Of a stretch of 64,000 nt of DNA, positions 35,209-44,813 are shown piece after piece. Below the pieces are notes generated by a model, which made no database searches, was not told the origin of the DNA, and worked only from the letters and a program-made list of their open reading frames with translations. Position 1 is the stretch's first letter. Each line of letters begins with the position of its first letter. The position numbers were made by a program, and so were the translations under genes. The DNA lies in assembly GCA_051418075.1 (NCBI GenBank), contig JBPRGG010000037.1, positions 1 to 64,000 on the forward strand, read 5' to 3'. The DNA comes from JBPRGG01 sp051418075 (GTDB taxonomy: Bacteria; Bacteroidota; Bacteroidia; Cytophagales; Cyclobacteriaceae).

Positions 35209-36690
35209 CTACATGGCCTGATTTTCCAGGCGTAGCCGATGATCCAGAAAACCTTGTAACTGTTCCACATCCAATCTTTTAGCAATGATCTTTTTGGATT
35301 GATCCAGAACATAAATAACTGGTGTGCTGTAAATATTATAAGGCTTTCTTTGGTATTGTAAATCTGCTAAACTAGGCCATTTTAAATTAAAATTTTGTTG
35401 AAATTCCTGCATAGCATTCAGATCAGTCACCGTACTGATACCTACCACCTCAGCTCCCTTGGCTTTTATATCCGGATAGATCTGCTTTAATTTGGGGGCT
35501 GTTTCCTTACAATGTCCACAATCAGGATCATAAAAAAACAAAACGGTAAATTTAGATTTGAAAGAATGAACGTCTACCGGATTTTTGCGGACATCATACA
35601 AGGTCATTTCCGGAGCCCTGTTGCCAATCAGGTTGGGTTGGGTTTCCATCACTTTGTTCCTGATCTTAGCCACTAAAGCGCTATCGGCCCAGTATGCCTG
35701 TCCGGATAAATAATATTTCTGGGCCAGGTCTACAAATACAGCATCCATACCCATGGTTTCTGATGTTTCATATTTACTGGTTAAAGTCACCACCATAAAG
35801 CGAAACATTTCCTGGTCTGCATTAGCCTGATTGATCAAATAGTTAGCTGCTTTTTTGATCGAATCAGGATGTTGTACCACCAGTCGATCCAGGTAGTCAA
35901 GCACTTTCTGCTGAAAAAAATTTGTCCGTAGAAACCTGCGGTCAGACAGGTCTAAGTGATCAAAGTAGTGGCTTTTGTAATAATTTAACTGGTAATTAGG
36001 ATCTTTTGGCTGACCATCAGCTGCCAAAGGTGGATCGGGCAGCTCAACTTCCTGATTTGCCAAAATAATTGAAGACACAAAAGAATCCGGATTTTCTGCC
36101 ACTATTTTATTTTGAAACTGCCTCACCTCCTGATCAATCTGTTCCAATTGGGAATCTATTTCCTGTAAGCGGGCTGCATTGCCCGAAGCTATTTTTTTTT
36201 GTTCAAATAAAGGAGCGGCTCTGGTTTTAGTTTTGTTGATGAACACGCGTAAATCACGGAACAATTCATTATCTATCGAACCTGCCACTTCCATTTGAGC
36301 CAGATAATCTGATGAATTTGTATGGATACTGAATTTTTGGGGCTGATCTATGATGATATCAAAAAGGATTTTTTGTGGAACATAAATAAAATAAATTCCC
36401 CCATCCAGCGATTCAGGGCCGGTAAACTGAAACTTCCCCTCCTCCAAGGATGCTGTATCCTGTAAATACTGTCGATCTCCCAAATAATAACCAAGGTAAA
36501 GAACAGTATCCGGTAAACCATCAATGGTAATCTGAATGTCATAACCAGGATCAGTCTCTGGTATTATTTGTTTTTCAGCACCATCTTCTTTAACAATCTG
36601 CTTATCTGAAGCTTTTTCTGGTGAGCATGAGATTAATCCAAAATATCCAATGACAATAAACAGAAAACTAGATCTGAAATTCACAAGCAT
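35209..36690 (-). CDS. Thioredoxin-like lipoprotein, TlpA type with DUF4369/DUF5106-like front
   Basis: 493 residues. Signal peptide and lipobox (GLISC, Cys22) predict lipid anchoring. A beta front domain (about 48-135, GLPDTVLYLGYYLGDRQYL) is like DUF4369, a helical middle (about 140-340) like DUF5106, and the C-terminus (about 350-490) is a TlpA-type thioredoxin fold with the active site DPDCGHCKETAP (CGHC). Such proteins reduce or oxidise thiols outside the cytoplasm. It is a tandem paralogue of the next gene (gap 21 bases) and follows it in the same unit. Confidence 0.88.
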   Translation of the reverse strand: MLVNFRSSFLFIVIGYFGLISCSPEKASDKQIVKEDGAEKQIIPETDPGYDIQITIDGLPDTVLYLGYYLGDRQYLQDTASLEEGKFQFTGPESLDGGIYFIYVPQKILFDIIIDQPQKFSIHTNSSDYLAQMEVAGSIDNELFRDLRVFINKTKTRAAPLFEQKKIASGNAARLQEIDSQLEQIDQEVRQFQNKIVAENPDSFVSSIILANQEVELPDPPLAADGQPKDPNYQLNYYKSHYFDHLDLSDRRFLRTNFFQQKVLDYLDRLVVQHPDSIKKAANYLINQANADQEMFRFMVVTLTSKYETSETMGMDAVFVDLAQKYYLSGQAYWADSALVAKIRNKVMETQPNLIGNRAPEMTLYDVRKNPVDVHSFKSKFTVLFFYDPDCGHCKETAPKLKQIYPDIKAKGAEVVGISTVTDLNAMQEFQQNFNLKWPSLADLQYQRKPYNIYSTPVIYVLDQSKKIIAKRLDVEQLQGFLDHRLRLENQAM

Positions 36691-36711
36691 AATGGTTTAG
36701 AGTTATTATAA

Positions 36712-38103
36712 TCAGGATTTTTTTTCAGCTTCCAGCTGATGTTTCAGGAATCCTTCTAATTGTTCCACTCCAAGTCGTTTGGCAATAATTTTTTTGTCCT
36801 TATCCAGTACAAAGATGACGGGAGTGGTTTGTATATTATATGATTTACGCTGATAACGCAGATCAGCTAATGTAAGCCAGGGCAGGTCAAATTCATCCAC
36901 GAACTCTTGCATGGCATCCAGATCGGTGATGGTACTGACCCCAAGTACCTCGGCTCCTAAGGATTTCAACGTACTATAATGTTTTTTAAGTTCAGGGGCA
37001 GTTTTCCGGCAATGGCCACAATCCGGATCAAAGAAAAACAAGATGGTAAATTTGGAATCCAGGGAGTTAGCCAAAACCGGTCTTTTCAAGGAATCATATA
37101 AAACCAGCGCCGGAGCTGTGTTTCCAATCAGATTGGGCTTGGTTTCTTCTACTTTTGTCTTTATTTTATTCATCACGGTGCTGTCAGCCCAGGAAGCTTT
37201 ACCACTCAAATAGTATTTCTCTGCCAGGTCTACAAAAACCTTATCCATACCCATAATTTCAGATGTTTCGTATTTACTGGTCAGAGTCACTACCAGGTAA
37301 CGGAACATTTCCTCATTTCCCAGGGATTGGTCTATCAAAAACTGAGCTGCAGCCGAAATAGAATCCGGCTGCTGGAATGTTAATTTTTCCAAAAACTCCA
37401 TGATTTTTTTATGAAAAAAATTAGTCCTCAAATAGCGGGCATCAGTAAAATCTATATGATCGAAAAAGTGTGATTTATAATATTTGAACTGCTCAGCCTG
37501 ATCTGTTATTTCTGTGGGTACTTCAATACGCTGGGTAGCTTTTATCACTGCTGCCATTAAGGTTTCAGGATGTTGGTCAACGATACCTTGTTGATAATTC
37601 ACCACCTCCTTTTCAATCTGCTGCAGTTGTTGAGAAAGTTGCTGTTTTTCCGATTCATTGTCTTGTGCCTGTTTCAGCTTATCAGCAATCTGAGCAGCTT
37701 CTTGTTGTTTCCCTCCCACATAGACTCTGAGTTGTTTAAACAACTTATTTTCCAATGATCCCACTACTTCCAGGTTTTCTATTACGTTTACTGTATCAGT
37801 AAGCAGAGAAAAATGCTGGTCATGATTGACCAATATTTCAAAATATATACTGGTTGTGTAAACAAAATATATTCCTCCCGGCAGTTTTTCATCACCGTAG
37901 AATGTAACTTTACCTCCTGCTTGTACTAAAGATGTATCCTTTACATATTGTTTGTCCCCAAAATGATATCCTAAATAACAAACAGTATCAGGCAAATTCT
38001 TGATAGTCACCTGAATATCATAACCATTCTCCTGGGCCCGTAAATTACTCATTCCTATTAATCCCCATGTCAATAGGAAAAAGATAATTACTTTGTTTTT
38101 CAT
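36712..38103 (-). CDS. Thioredoxin-like periplasmic protein, paralogue of the downstream lipoprotein
   Basis: 463 residues with the same layout as its neighbour: a DUF4369-like front (NLPDTVCYLGYHFGDKQYV), helical middle, and TlpA thioredoxin domain with DPDCGHCRKTAP. Here the signal peptide ends LRAQ with no lipobox Cys, so the mature protein should be soluble in the periplasm. The two are colinear along their whole length, so they come from a tandem duplication. This is the promoter-proximal copy. A TetR gene with operator-like repeats diverges upstream. Confidence 0.88.
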   Translation of the reverse strand: MKNKVIIFFLLTWGLIGMSNLRAQENGYDIQVTIKNLPDTVCYLGYHFGDKQYVKDTSLVQAGGKVTFYGDEKLPGGIYFVYTTSIYFEILVNHDQHFSLLTDTVNVIENLEVVGSLENKLFKQLRVYVGGKQQEAAQIADKLKQAQDNESEKQQLSQQLQQIEKEVVNYQQGIVDQHPETLMAAVIKATQRIEVPTEITDQAEQFKYYKSHFFDHIDFTDARYLRTNFFHKKIMEFLEKLTFQQPDSISAAAQFLIDQSLGNEEMFRYLVVTLTSKYETSEIMGMDKVFVDLAEKYYLSGKASWADSTVMNKIKTKVEETKPNLIGNTAPALVLYDSLKRPVLANSLDSKFTILFFFDPDCGHCRKTAPELKKHYSTLKSLGAEVLGVSTITDLDAMQEFVDEFDLPWLTLADLRYQRKSYNIQTTPVIFVLDKDKKIIAKRLGVEQLEGFLKHQLEAEKKS

Positions 38104-38266
38104 TTTAGATTCTTTTTAGTACTTTAATACTGGCAAATATGACTATTTTTTTTATTTAATGTCATGTAAATTAGATGGTAACCTTACTTAAAGATATTTT
38201 ATATACATAGTGATAAACGGTAAAAAAAGTTCATGAATTATGGCTTCAATAAATTATATTTGAAAA

Positions 38267-38313
38267 AAGTTTCAAAAATCACGCAAGAAACTTATTTTTA
38301 TAATTTAAGTTTC
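38267..38313. promoter_or_regulatory. Three alternating half-sites, candidate TetR operator
   Basis: AAGTTTC (38267-38273), GAAACTT (38287-38293) and AAGTTTC (38307-38313) are spaced exactly 20 bp apart and alternate in orientation, making two overlapping 27-bp inverted repeats. They lie 20-66 bases before the TetR start and between two divergent genes. Confidence 0.55.
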
Positions 38314-38332
38314 CCTTCTAATTACTTTTATT

Positions 38333-39004
38333 ATGGAAAAGACAGAAAAAAAAGCTTACAATGCCAGAAGAATTCTGGAAACCTCCAAGGATTTGTTCTA
38401 TACTTTTGGATATAGTAAAGTTACTATGGATGATATTTCCAAAAAATTAGGTATGAGTAAAAAAACCTTATACAAGTATTTTGATGGTAAATATCAGATT
38501 ATGGAACGAATTGTAGCTGACTTTAAAAAGGATATGTCTACCGGAGTGGATAAAATCATCAATGATGAATCCCTGGATTTTCCCATAAAGCTTAAGGAAA
38601 TGCTCAACCTGGTGGCTAAGCAATTATCCCATATCAGTCCCCTGCTAATGGAAGATATGCAGCAAAATCTTCCTGTTCTTTGGGAAGAGCTTAATAATCA
38701 TAAAAAAGAAGGCGCATACAAAAGATTTAACAGACTTATAGAAGAAGGCAGACAAAAATCTATGATCAATTCCCATATCAATCATAAACTGATTGTAGTG
38801 TTTTATGCCAGTGCGATTCAAAATTTGCTGGATCCAAATTTTATGCACCAGATTCCTCAGGAAATCCTGGAAGAAATGCCTAAATCACCGGCACAGATTT
38901 TTGACAACCTGATCAACCTGATCTACGAAGGCATTCTGAGAGAAGAAACCAAAGAAGACTACCGGGAGCAAGTTAGAAAATCAAGAGTATCAGATTTCGA
39001 CTGA
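38333..39004 (+). CDS. TetR-family transcriptional regulator
   Basis: 223 residues. The N-terminal DNA-binding domain (about 10-57) has VTMDDISKKLGMSKKTLYKYF, a typical TetR helix-turn-helix; the rest is a helical ligand-binding and dimer domain, with a TetR_C-like pattern. Ligand is unknown. It diverges from the thioredoxin-like pair and converges, with a 4-base gap, with the M61 peptidase. The alternating GAAAC sites just upstream suggest autoregulation and possibly control of the divergent pair. Confidence 0.88.
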   Translation: MEKTEKKAYNARRILETSKDLFYTFGYSKVTMDDISKKLGMSKKTLYKYFDGKYQIMERIVADFKKDMSTGVDKIINDESLDFPIKLKEMLNLVAKQLSHISPLLMEDMQQNLPVLWEELNNHKKEGAYKRFNRLIEEGRQKSMINSHINHKLIVVFYASAIQNLLDPNFMHQIPQEILEEMPKSPAQIFDNLINLIYEGILREETKEDYREQVRKSRVSDFD

Positions 39005-39008
39005 TCCA

Positions 39009-40802
39009 TCAGTCTTGATTGAGCCACTTACGAAATATCTTGGTTTGCTTTTCAGTGGGGTCTGCCATTCTTAGGAATGAATAACTTTTCAAAGTATCTT
39101 TACCCACGGTAACAGATAATTCCCTGACCAGACCTTCCCGGACAATCATCATATTAATTACATCACCTGGTTTTTTTCGGGCAATCATTTGATTTAATTC
39201 ATTGGCATCAGACAACCGGTAGCCATCTATCGCGATGATTTCATCATTTACATTGACCCCATCCCTGTAAGCGGCACTGCCTCTGAAAACGTTACTCACC
39301 ATCAGTTTACCATTGGTTTGACGGGTTCTTAATCCCAGATAGGCATCGGAAGAAGTTTCATTGACATTGATCAGGTGCAATCCGGCATAGCCAAAATATT
39401 TATCGTAATCAATAGATTCAGTACCGTACACATAATCCTGGAAAAAGTCATCCAGGTTTTTACCGGCTACATCTTCCACCTCTTGTTGAAATTCATCACC
39501 ACTTATCCCTTGCTTGTCCTTCTGATACTGGCTAAACAGGGTTTTTAACACATCATCCAGACTTTTTGATCCATTGGTACTATGCATGATTTCCAGGTCA
39601 AGCAGAGAGGCCAATACGGCACCTTTGGTATAATAGGAAATGGATGTATTGGGTGAATTCTCATCAGGCCGGTAGAATTTAATCCAGGCATCCAGACTGG
39701 CCATAGCTACCGGCTGCACATGATTGCCGGGTGTATTCTCAATATTGGTTATGGATGAAGCTAATTTCCCCAGGTATTCATTTACTGAATAATATTTACC
39801 CCTTAATAGCAATAGTTCATCATAATAACTGGTAAATCCTTCCATCACCCATAAGAGATGGGTGTAGTTCTCTTTTTCATAGTTAAAAGGACCCAAAGAC
39901 TCTGGTCTGATGCGCTTAACTAACCACAAATGAAAATATTCGTGGGCGGCTAAACTCAGAAAACCTCTGTATCTGCCGTAAGGTTCATACCCCCACCGGT
40001 CTAATTGTAAAGTCGTGGAATTGATGTGCTCCAGACCTCCACCACGACTATCCAGGTTATGAATAATATACAAGTAGTAATCATTAGGATTTTGACCAAA
40101 TATATTAGTTGAAAGCTCTGCAATCTTAGCCAGATCTTTTTTCACCTGAGCTATGTCATAATTTCCCGGCCCGTACATAGCCACCTCATGTTTTACACCG
40201 GCTGCTTCAAAAGTAATGACCTCATGGTTCCCTATTTCAATGGGCGAATCAGCCAGAATATCATAATCTGGCGCCTGATAAGTCCAACTTTGTCCGGGAA
40301 CTGGGTTTAATCCGGTACTTACTTTGTTCCATTCCTGGTAAGGTATTACTTTAAGCTTTATGGGTACATCTAAATAACCTTCGGTATACATAAAGACAGA
40401 AGTGCCGTTCACATAACCGTGAGTGGCATCCAGAAAGCTGGTTCTTACTGAAATTTCAAAGGCATATACCTGATAGGTAATACGTACCTGATCCTGTTGC
40501 CTGATATCCCTGATTCGCCAGGTGTTTTTATCTGTTTTTTCTGCCGCTAGTTGATTTGATCCGGCAAATGCCTTAAAATCTTCTACATTACGAGAAAATT
40601 CTCTGACCAGGTAGGAACCAGGAGCCCAAACTGGCATACTAACTTCAAGTATTTCCTGGTCCGGATCATTGATGATCATTTCTACCTGGAAATAGTGGTT
40701 ATGTGGTTGAGGCATGGATAAAACATATTCAATGGAAGAAACAGACCATCCCGGCTGGTTAAAAAGGATTAAGAGGAAAAATATGAATATCTTTTTAAGC
40801 AT
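39009..40802 (-). CDS. M61-family metallopeptidase with PDZ domain
   Basis: About 597 residues from ATG 40802 (MLKKIFIFF). An ATG at 40835 would sit at the -7 box, so the later start, which opens a clean signal peptide (to about residue 22), is chosen. The N-terminal M61 domain precedes the catalytic glycyl-aminopeptidase-like domain with the zinc motif HEYFH (287-291) and the third-ligand Glu in MEGFTSYYDE (about 321). A PDZ domain follows (about 490-560). Exported aminopeptidases of this family cut small N-terminal residues. A TAAATTTG box lies at 40833-40840. Confidence 0.9.
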   Translation of the reverse strand: MLKKIFIFFLLILFNQPGWSVSSIEYVLSMPQPHNHYFQVEMIINDPDQEILEVSMPVWAPGSYLVREFSRNVEDFKAFAGSNQLAAEKTDKNTWRIRDIRQQDQVRITYQVYAFEISVRTSFLDATHGYVNGTSVFMYTEGYLDVPIKLKVIPYQEWNKVSTGLNPVPGQSWTYQAPDYDILADSPIEIGNHEVITFEAAGVKHEVAMYGPGNYDIAQVKKDLAKIAELSTNIFGQNPNDYYLYIIHNLDSRGGGLEHINSTTLQLDRWGYEPYGRYRGFLSLAAHEYFHLWLVKRIRPESLGPFNYEKENYTHLLWVMEGFTSYYDELLLLRGKYYSVNEYLGKLASSITNIENTPGNHVQPVAMASLDAWIKFYRPDENSPNTSISYYTKGAVLASLLDLEIMHSTNGSKSLDDVLKTLFSQYQKDKQGISGDEFQQEVEDVAGKNLDDFFQDYVYGTESIDYDKYFGYAGLHLINVNETSSDAYLGLRTRQTNGKLMVSNVFRGSAAYRDGVNVNDEIIAIDGYRLSDANELNQMIARKKPGDVINMMIVREGLVRELSVTVGKDTLKSYSFLRMADPTEKQTKIFRKWLNQD

Positions 40803-40832
40803 TGTTACGGCATCTTTTTTTGACAAAAGGAG

Positions 40833-40840
40833 CAAATTTA
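40833..40840 (-). promoter_or_regulatory. Putative -7 box for the M61 peptidase gene
   Basis: Minus-strand TAAATTTG fits TAnnTTTG, 31 bases before ATG 40802. No TTTG at the standard -33 spacing was found. Confidence 0.4.
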
Positions 40841-40989
40841 AAGCCTAAAATCCAAAAAAAAGAATAATTGACTTAAAAACCAGATTCAAAAATTTCATAA
40901 TTCCAGATAACCTTGCCTGTTTAAAAATGCATTTTTTTTAATTATGTTTAAATTTCAGCCCCTGTTTAATAATTATAGCTCAAATTATT

Positions 40990-41019
40990 TTTGAGGTATT
41001 ACAGAAATATATAATTTTG
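40990..41019 (+). promoter_or_regulatory. Consensus Bacteroidota promoter of the uronate operon
   Basis: TTTG at 40990-40993, an 18-base spacer, and TAATTTTG at 41012-41019. Transcription should start near 41026, which makes ATG 41017 impossible as a start and ATG 41056 right, with a leader of about 30 bases. Confidence 0.7.
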
Positions 41020-41055
41020 ATTGATTCATTTTTTCATTTCACTAAAAATATAAAC

Positions 41056-42303
41056 ATGAAATTAGGAAAGTATTCATTCGGTATGGGAGATCGTTTTGCC
41101 CATGAAGGCGAAGCTCAATTGACAGCCATTATAGAAGCACAGCAACTGGGAGTAGAAATCACTCCGGTTTGGAATAAATCATATAGAGAGCATAAGACTG
41201 TGAATACTTCACCAGAACAGGTAAGAGAGGAAGCCGATCAGGCAGTAAAAAAGTTAAACTGGAATGGCCCCTACCTGGTGGATGCTGATCATATAAACCT
41301 GACCAATGTGGATCAGTTTATTGAAACTGCTGATTTTTTTACAATTGACGTGGCAGATTATATAGGAAAGGCAGCTTCAGAACAGGAAATAAAAGAATTT
41401 ATAAGCAAAAATGAAAAATATCTGGGTGAACTCAGCATACCGGGCCTGGAACAACCTTTTTCTATTGATGAAAATGATTTGAAAAAAATCGGGGCTAAAT
41501 TTCTTTATGCCGCCCAGGAAGCCTCCAGAATTTATCAGCATATTGAAAAAGTTAAAGGCAAAGATCAATTTGTGGCTGAAGTGTCTATGGATGAAGTAGA
41601 TGATCCACAAACACCAGCAGAGTTGTTTTTCATTTTAAGCGCCCTGGCTTTTAATCAGGTACCTATGCACACGATTGCACCGAAATTTACGGGAAGATTT
41701 AATAAAGGTGTGGACTATGTGGGTGATGTCAACCAGTTTGCCCGTGAGTTTGAGCAGGACCTTTTGGTCATTGATCTGGCTGTTAAGGAGTTTGGTTTGC
41801 CCGCAGAGCTTAAACTTAGTGTACACTCCGGCAGTGATAAGTTTTCCATTTATCCGCCGATCAATCAGATATTAAAAAAATACAGTGCTGGTGTACATGT
41901 CAAAACAGCCGGAACTACCTGGCTGGAAGAGTTGATAGGCCTGTCACTGGCCGGACCGGAAGGCTTGACTTTGGCCCAGGAAATTTATGCCAGGGCACTG
42001 GATCGATTTGATGAATTAACCGGCCCCTACGCTACTGTAATTGACATTAAAAAAGATCAGCTACCTTCCGCAGAGCAAGTAAAAGAATGGGATGGCCAAA
42101 AATACGCCAATAGCCTCAGGCATAACCCCAACCATCCGGATTATAATCCCAATTTCAGGCAACTCCTGCATTGTGGTTATAAAATAGCCGCTGAATATGG
42201 TGAGACTTATTATGATGCTTTGAAAAAATTCCGGCAGATCATTGCCCAGAATGTTACAGAAAACCTGCTGGAAAGACATATCAAACCTATTTTTTTGCAA
42301 TAA
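41056..42303 (+). CDS. uxaE: Tagaturonate/fructuronate epimerase UxaE
   Basis: 415 residues from ATG 41056, where the conserved MKLGKYSFGMGDRFAHEGEA begins. This is the UxaE family, which epimerises D-tagaturonate to D-fructuronate at C4, linking galacturonate breakdown to the glucuronate route. The start is set by the promoter position. The protein is cytosolic; conserved blocks include the NFVDQ-like WNGPYLVDADHINL, FTGRFNKGVDYVGD and KLSVHSGSDKFSIYPP. It is the first gene of a seven-gene uronate unit, 15 bases before uxaC. Identification is from family recollection and context. Confidence 0.85.
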   Translation: MKLGKYSFGMGDRFAHEGEAQLTAIIEAQQLGVEITPVWNKSYREHKTVNTSPEQVREEADQAVKKLNWNGPYLVDADHINLTNVDQFIETADFFTIDVADYIGKAASEQEIKEFISKNEKYLGELSIPGLEQPFSIDENDLKKIGAKFLYAAQEASRIYQHIEKVKGKDQFVAEVSMDEVDDPQTPAELFFILSALAFNQVPMHTIAPKFTGRFNKGVDYVGDVNQFAREFEQDLLVIDLAVKEFGLPAELKLSVHSGSDKFSIYPPINQILKKYSAGVHVKTAGTTWLEELIGLSLAGPEGLTLAQEIYARALDRFDELTGPYATVIDIKKDQLPSAEQVKEWDGQKYANSLRHNPNHPDYNPNFRQLLHCGYKIAAEYGETYYDALKKFRQIIAQNVTENLLERHIKPIFLQ

Positions 42304-42318
42304 ATCAACAAAAGAATT

Positions 42319-43725
42319 ATGAAAAAATTTTTAGGCAAAAATTTTATGCTGAATAATACTACGGCAGAAAACCTGTATCATGATCATGCCAGAAAAATGC
42401 CCGTGATTGATTACCATTGTCACCTCTCACCCAAAGATATTGCCCAGGATAGAAAATACGAAAACCTTACCCAGATCTGGCTGGAAGGAGATCACTATAA
42501 ATGGAGGGCTATGCGTACCAATGGCATTGATGAAAAATATATTACCGGTGATGCCTCAGATTGGAAAAAATTCGAAAAATGGGCTGAGACTGTACCTTAT
42601 ACCCTGCGCAATCCACTTTACCACTGGACCCACATGGAATTAAAAAACCCATTTGGCATAGAGAAAATCCTGAATAAAAAATCAGCTAAAAAGATTTATG
42701 AAGAAGCTAATGATAAGCTAAAAAAAGATAGGTTTAGTTGCAGGGGATTGCTAAAACAATTCAAAGTGGAAGTAGTCTGTACAACCGATGATCCCATTGA
42801 CAGCCTGGAATATCATCAGCAGATAAAAGATGATGGATTTGAAGTTAAGGTACTACCAACCTTTCGTCCTGACAAAGCCATGGCCATCGATCAAAAGGAA
42901 GATTTTTTGGAATACCTAAAAAAATTGGAGAAAGCGGCTGATACTTCAATAGCTAATTTCCAGGATTATCTGGATGCATTAAAAAAACGTCATGATTTTT
43001 TTCATCAGATGGGTGGCAGACTTTCAGACCATGGGCTGGAGACAGTTTTTGCTGAAACCTATACGGATACAGAAATCATCAAGATCTTTGAAAAGGCCCT
43101 GGAAAAGGAGGAACTGAACCAGACAGAAATTAGCAAGTTCAAATCGGCCATGCTGATGCATTTTGGCTGGATGGATCATGAAAAAGGCTGGACCCAGCAA
43201 TTCCATCTGGGTGCTTTGCGCAACAATAATACTCGTATGAAAAATACCCTGGGACCAGATACCGGGTTTGACTCGATCGGTGACTTCCCCATGGCCGGTG
43301 CTTTATCACAATTTCTGGATCAACTGGACTCCACTGATCAATTGGCTAAAACCATATTATATAATCTGAATCCCCGGGACAACTATTTATTTGCCACCAT
43401 GATCGGCAATTTTCAGGATGGAACCGTACCTGGCAAGGTACAGTTTGGTACCGGATGGTGGTTTCTGGATCAGAAAGAAGGAATGGAATGGCAGATGAAC
43501 GCTTTGTCCAACCTGGGACTGATCACAAGGTTTGTAGGTATGCTTACTGATTCCAGGAGCTTTTTATCTTATCCCCGTCACGATTACTTCCGCCGCATTC
43601 TGTGTAACTTGATCGGACAGGATGTAGAAAACGGAGAATTACCCCATGATATGGAATGGCTGGGACAGGTGATAGAAAACATCAGTTATTACAATGCCAG
43701 AAACTATTTTGGGTTTTATGATTAA
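42319..43725 (+). CDS. uxaC: Glucuronate (uronate) isomerase
   Basis: 468 residues, normal length. UxaC isomerises D-glucuronate to D-fructuronate and D-galacturonate to D-tagaturonate in the cytosol. Visible marks: PVIDYHCHLSP (metal-type His pair of an amidohydrolase-like barrel, residues about 30-40), VVCTTDDPIDSLEYH, LRNNNTRM and FVGMLTDSRSFLSYPRHDYFRR near the C-terminus. It sits between uxaE (15 bases) and kdgK (34 bases). Confidence 0.95.
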   Translation: MKKFLGKNFMLNNTTAENLYHDHARKMPVIDYHCHLSPKDIAQDRKYENLTQIWLEGDHYKWRAMRTNGIDEKYITGDASDWKKFEKWAETVPYTLRNPLYHWTHMELKNPFGIEKILNKKSAKKIYEEANDKLKKDRFSCRGLLKQFKVEVVCTTDDPIDSLEYHQQIKDDGFEVKVLPTFRPDKAMAIDQKEDFLEYLKKLEKAADTSIANFQDYLDALKKRHDFFHQMGGRLSDHGLETVFAETYTDTEIIKIFEKALEKEELNQTEISKFKSAMLMHFGWMDHEKGWTQQFHLGALRNNNTRMKNTLGPDTGFDSIGDFPMAGALSQFLDQLDSTDQLAKTILYNLNPRDNYLFATMIGNFQDGTVPGKVQFGTGWWFLDQKEGMEWQMNALSNLGLITRFVGMLTDSRSFLSYPRHDYFRRILCNLIGQDVENGELPHDMEWLGQVIENISYYNARNYFGFYD

Positions 43726-43759
43726 TATTCATTAAGTTAGGATTTTCAATCAGATTACT

Positions 43760-44794
43760 ATGCAAAATAAGATCATCACGTTTGGAGAGATCATGCTAAG
43801 GCTGGCTACACCGCAATATCAGCGTTTTGGCCAGGCTACTCATATGGAGGCAACTTATGGAGGTGGTGAAGCCAATGTGGCTGTTTCTTTGGCTAATTAT
43901 GGATTAAATGCAGAATTTGTAACCCGGCTGCCTGAAAATGATCTGGGCAGAGCTGCATTGATGAATTTGCGGAAATATAATGTGGGAACCAACTATATTA
44001 GCTGGGGAGGTGAACGATTAGGTATTTATTTCCTGGAAACAGGGGCCGTAAGCCGGGGCAGTAAAGTAGTTTATGATCGGGCTGATTCTGCTTTAGCAAG
44101 GATTGAATCTGGCATGATCAATTGGGATGAAATATTTGAGGGAGCTAAATGGTTTCACTGGACCGGAATTACGCCTGCTATCTCAGCCGGAGCAGCTCAG
44201 GTTTGTCTGGAAGCAGTGAAGGCAGCAGATCAAAAAGGTATTACCGTCTCCACTGACCTTAATTATCGTAAAAATCTCTGGAAATATGGCAAAAAGGCCT
44301 CTGAAGTGATGCCAGAGTTGGTTCAATATACGGATATCATCCTGGGAAATGAAGAAGATGCCGAAAAGGTGTTTGGGATTAAACCGGAAGGTGTAGATGT
44401 CACCAAAGGGCAGGTTGAAGCGGCAGCTTATCAATCGGTATGTCAGCAGTTGATGCAAAAGTTTCCTAAAGCCAAAAAAGTCATTGTGACCCTCCGAGGC
44501 TCCATCAGCGCCAGTCATAACACATGGTCTGGGGTTCTTTGGGATGGAAATAAACTATATCAGGGACCTCATTTTGAAATTACCCACATCGTAGACCGGG
44601 TAGGTGGAGGAGATTCCTTTATGGGCGGCCTGATTTATGGCCTTTTAACTTATCAGGATAATCAACAGGCCCTGAATTTTGCTGTAGCTGCTTCCTGTTT
44701 AAAACATACTATTCACGGAGATTTTAACATGGTCACTGTGGAAGAGGTAGAAAAACTGATGTCAGGAGATGCTTCCGGAAGGGTATCAAGATAA
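43760..44794 (+). CDS. kdgK: 2-keto-3-deoxygluconate kinase (PfkB family)
   Basis: 344-residue PfkB sugar kinase. GEIMLRLATP at the start, YGGGEANVAVSLA and the catalytic loop DRVGGGDSFMGG (Asp base; Gly-Gly-Gly-Asp in place of Gly-Ala-Gly-Asp). Context fixes the substrate as 2-keto-3-deoxy-D-gluconate, making KDPG with ATP for the next enzyme. No regulator gene for the operon lies nearby. Gap to eda is 19 bases. Confidence 0.88.
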   Translation: MQNKIITFGEIMLRLATPQYQRFGQATHMEATYGGGEANVAVSLANYGLNAEFVTRLPENDLGRAALMNLRKYNVGTNYISWGGERLGIYFLETGAVSRGSKVVYDRADSALARIESGMINWDEIFEGAKWFHWTGITPAISAGAAQVCLEAVKAADQKGITVSTDLNYRKNLWKYGKKASEVMPELVQYTDIILGNEEDAEKVFGIKPEGVDVTKGQVEAAAYQSVCQQLMQKFPKAKKVIVTLRGSISASHNTWSGVLWDGNKLYQGPHFEITHIVDRVGGGDSFMGGLIYGLLTYQDNQQALNFAVAASCLKHTIHGDFNMVTVEEVEKLMSGDASGRVSR

Positions 44795-44813
44795 TAATAT
44801 ATAAAATATCAAC

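Noticed and set aside
38233..38415. Short plus frame before and into the TetR gene
   Set aside because: It covers the operator-like repeats and overlaps the TetR start in another frame, with no coding signature.
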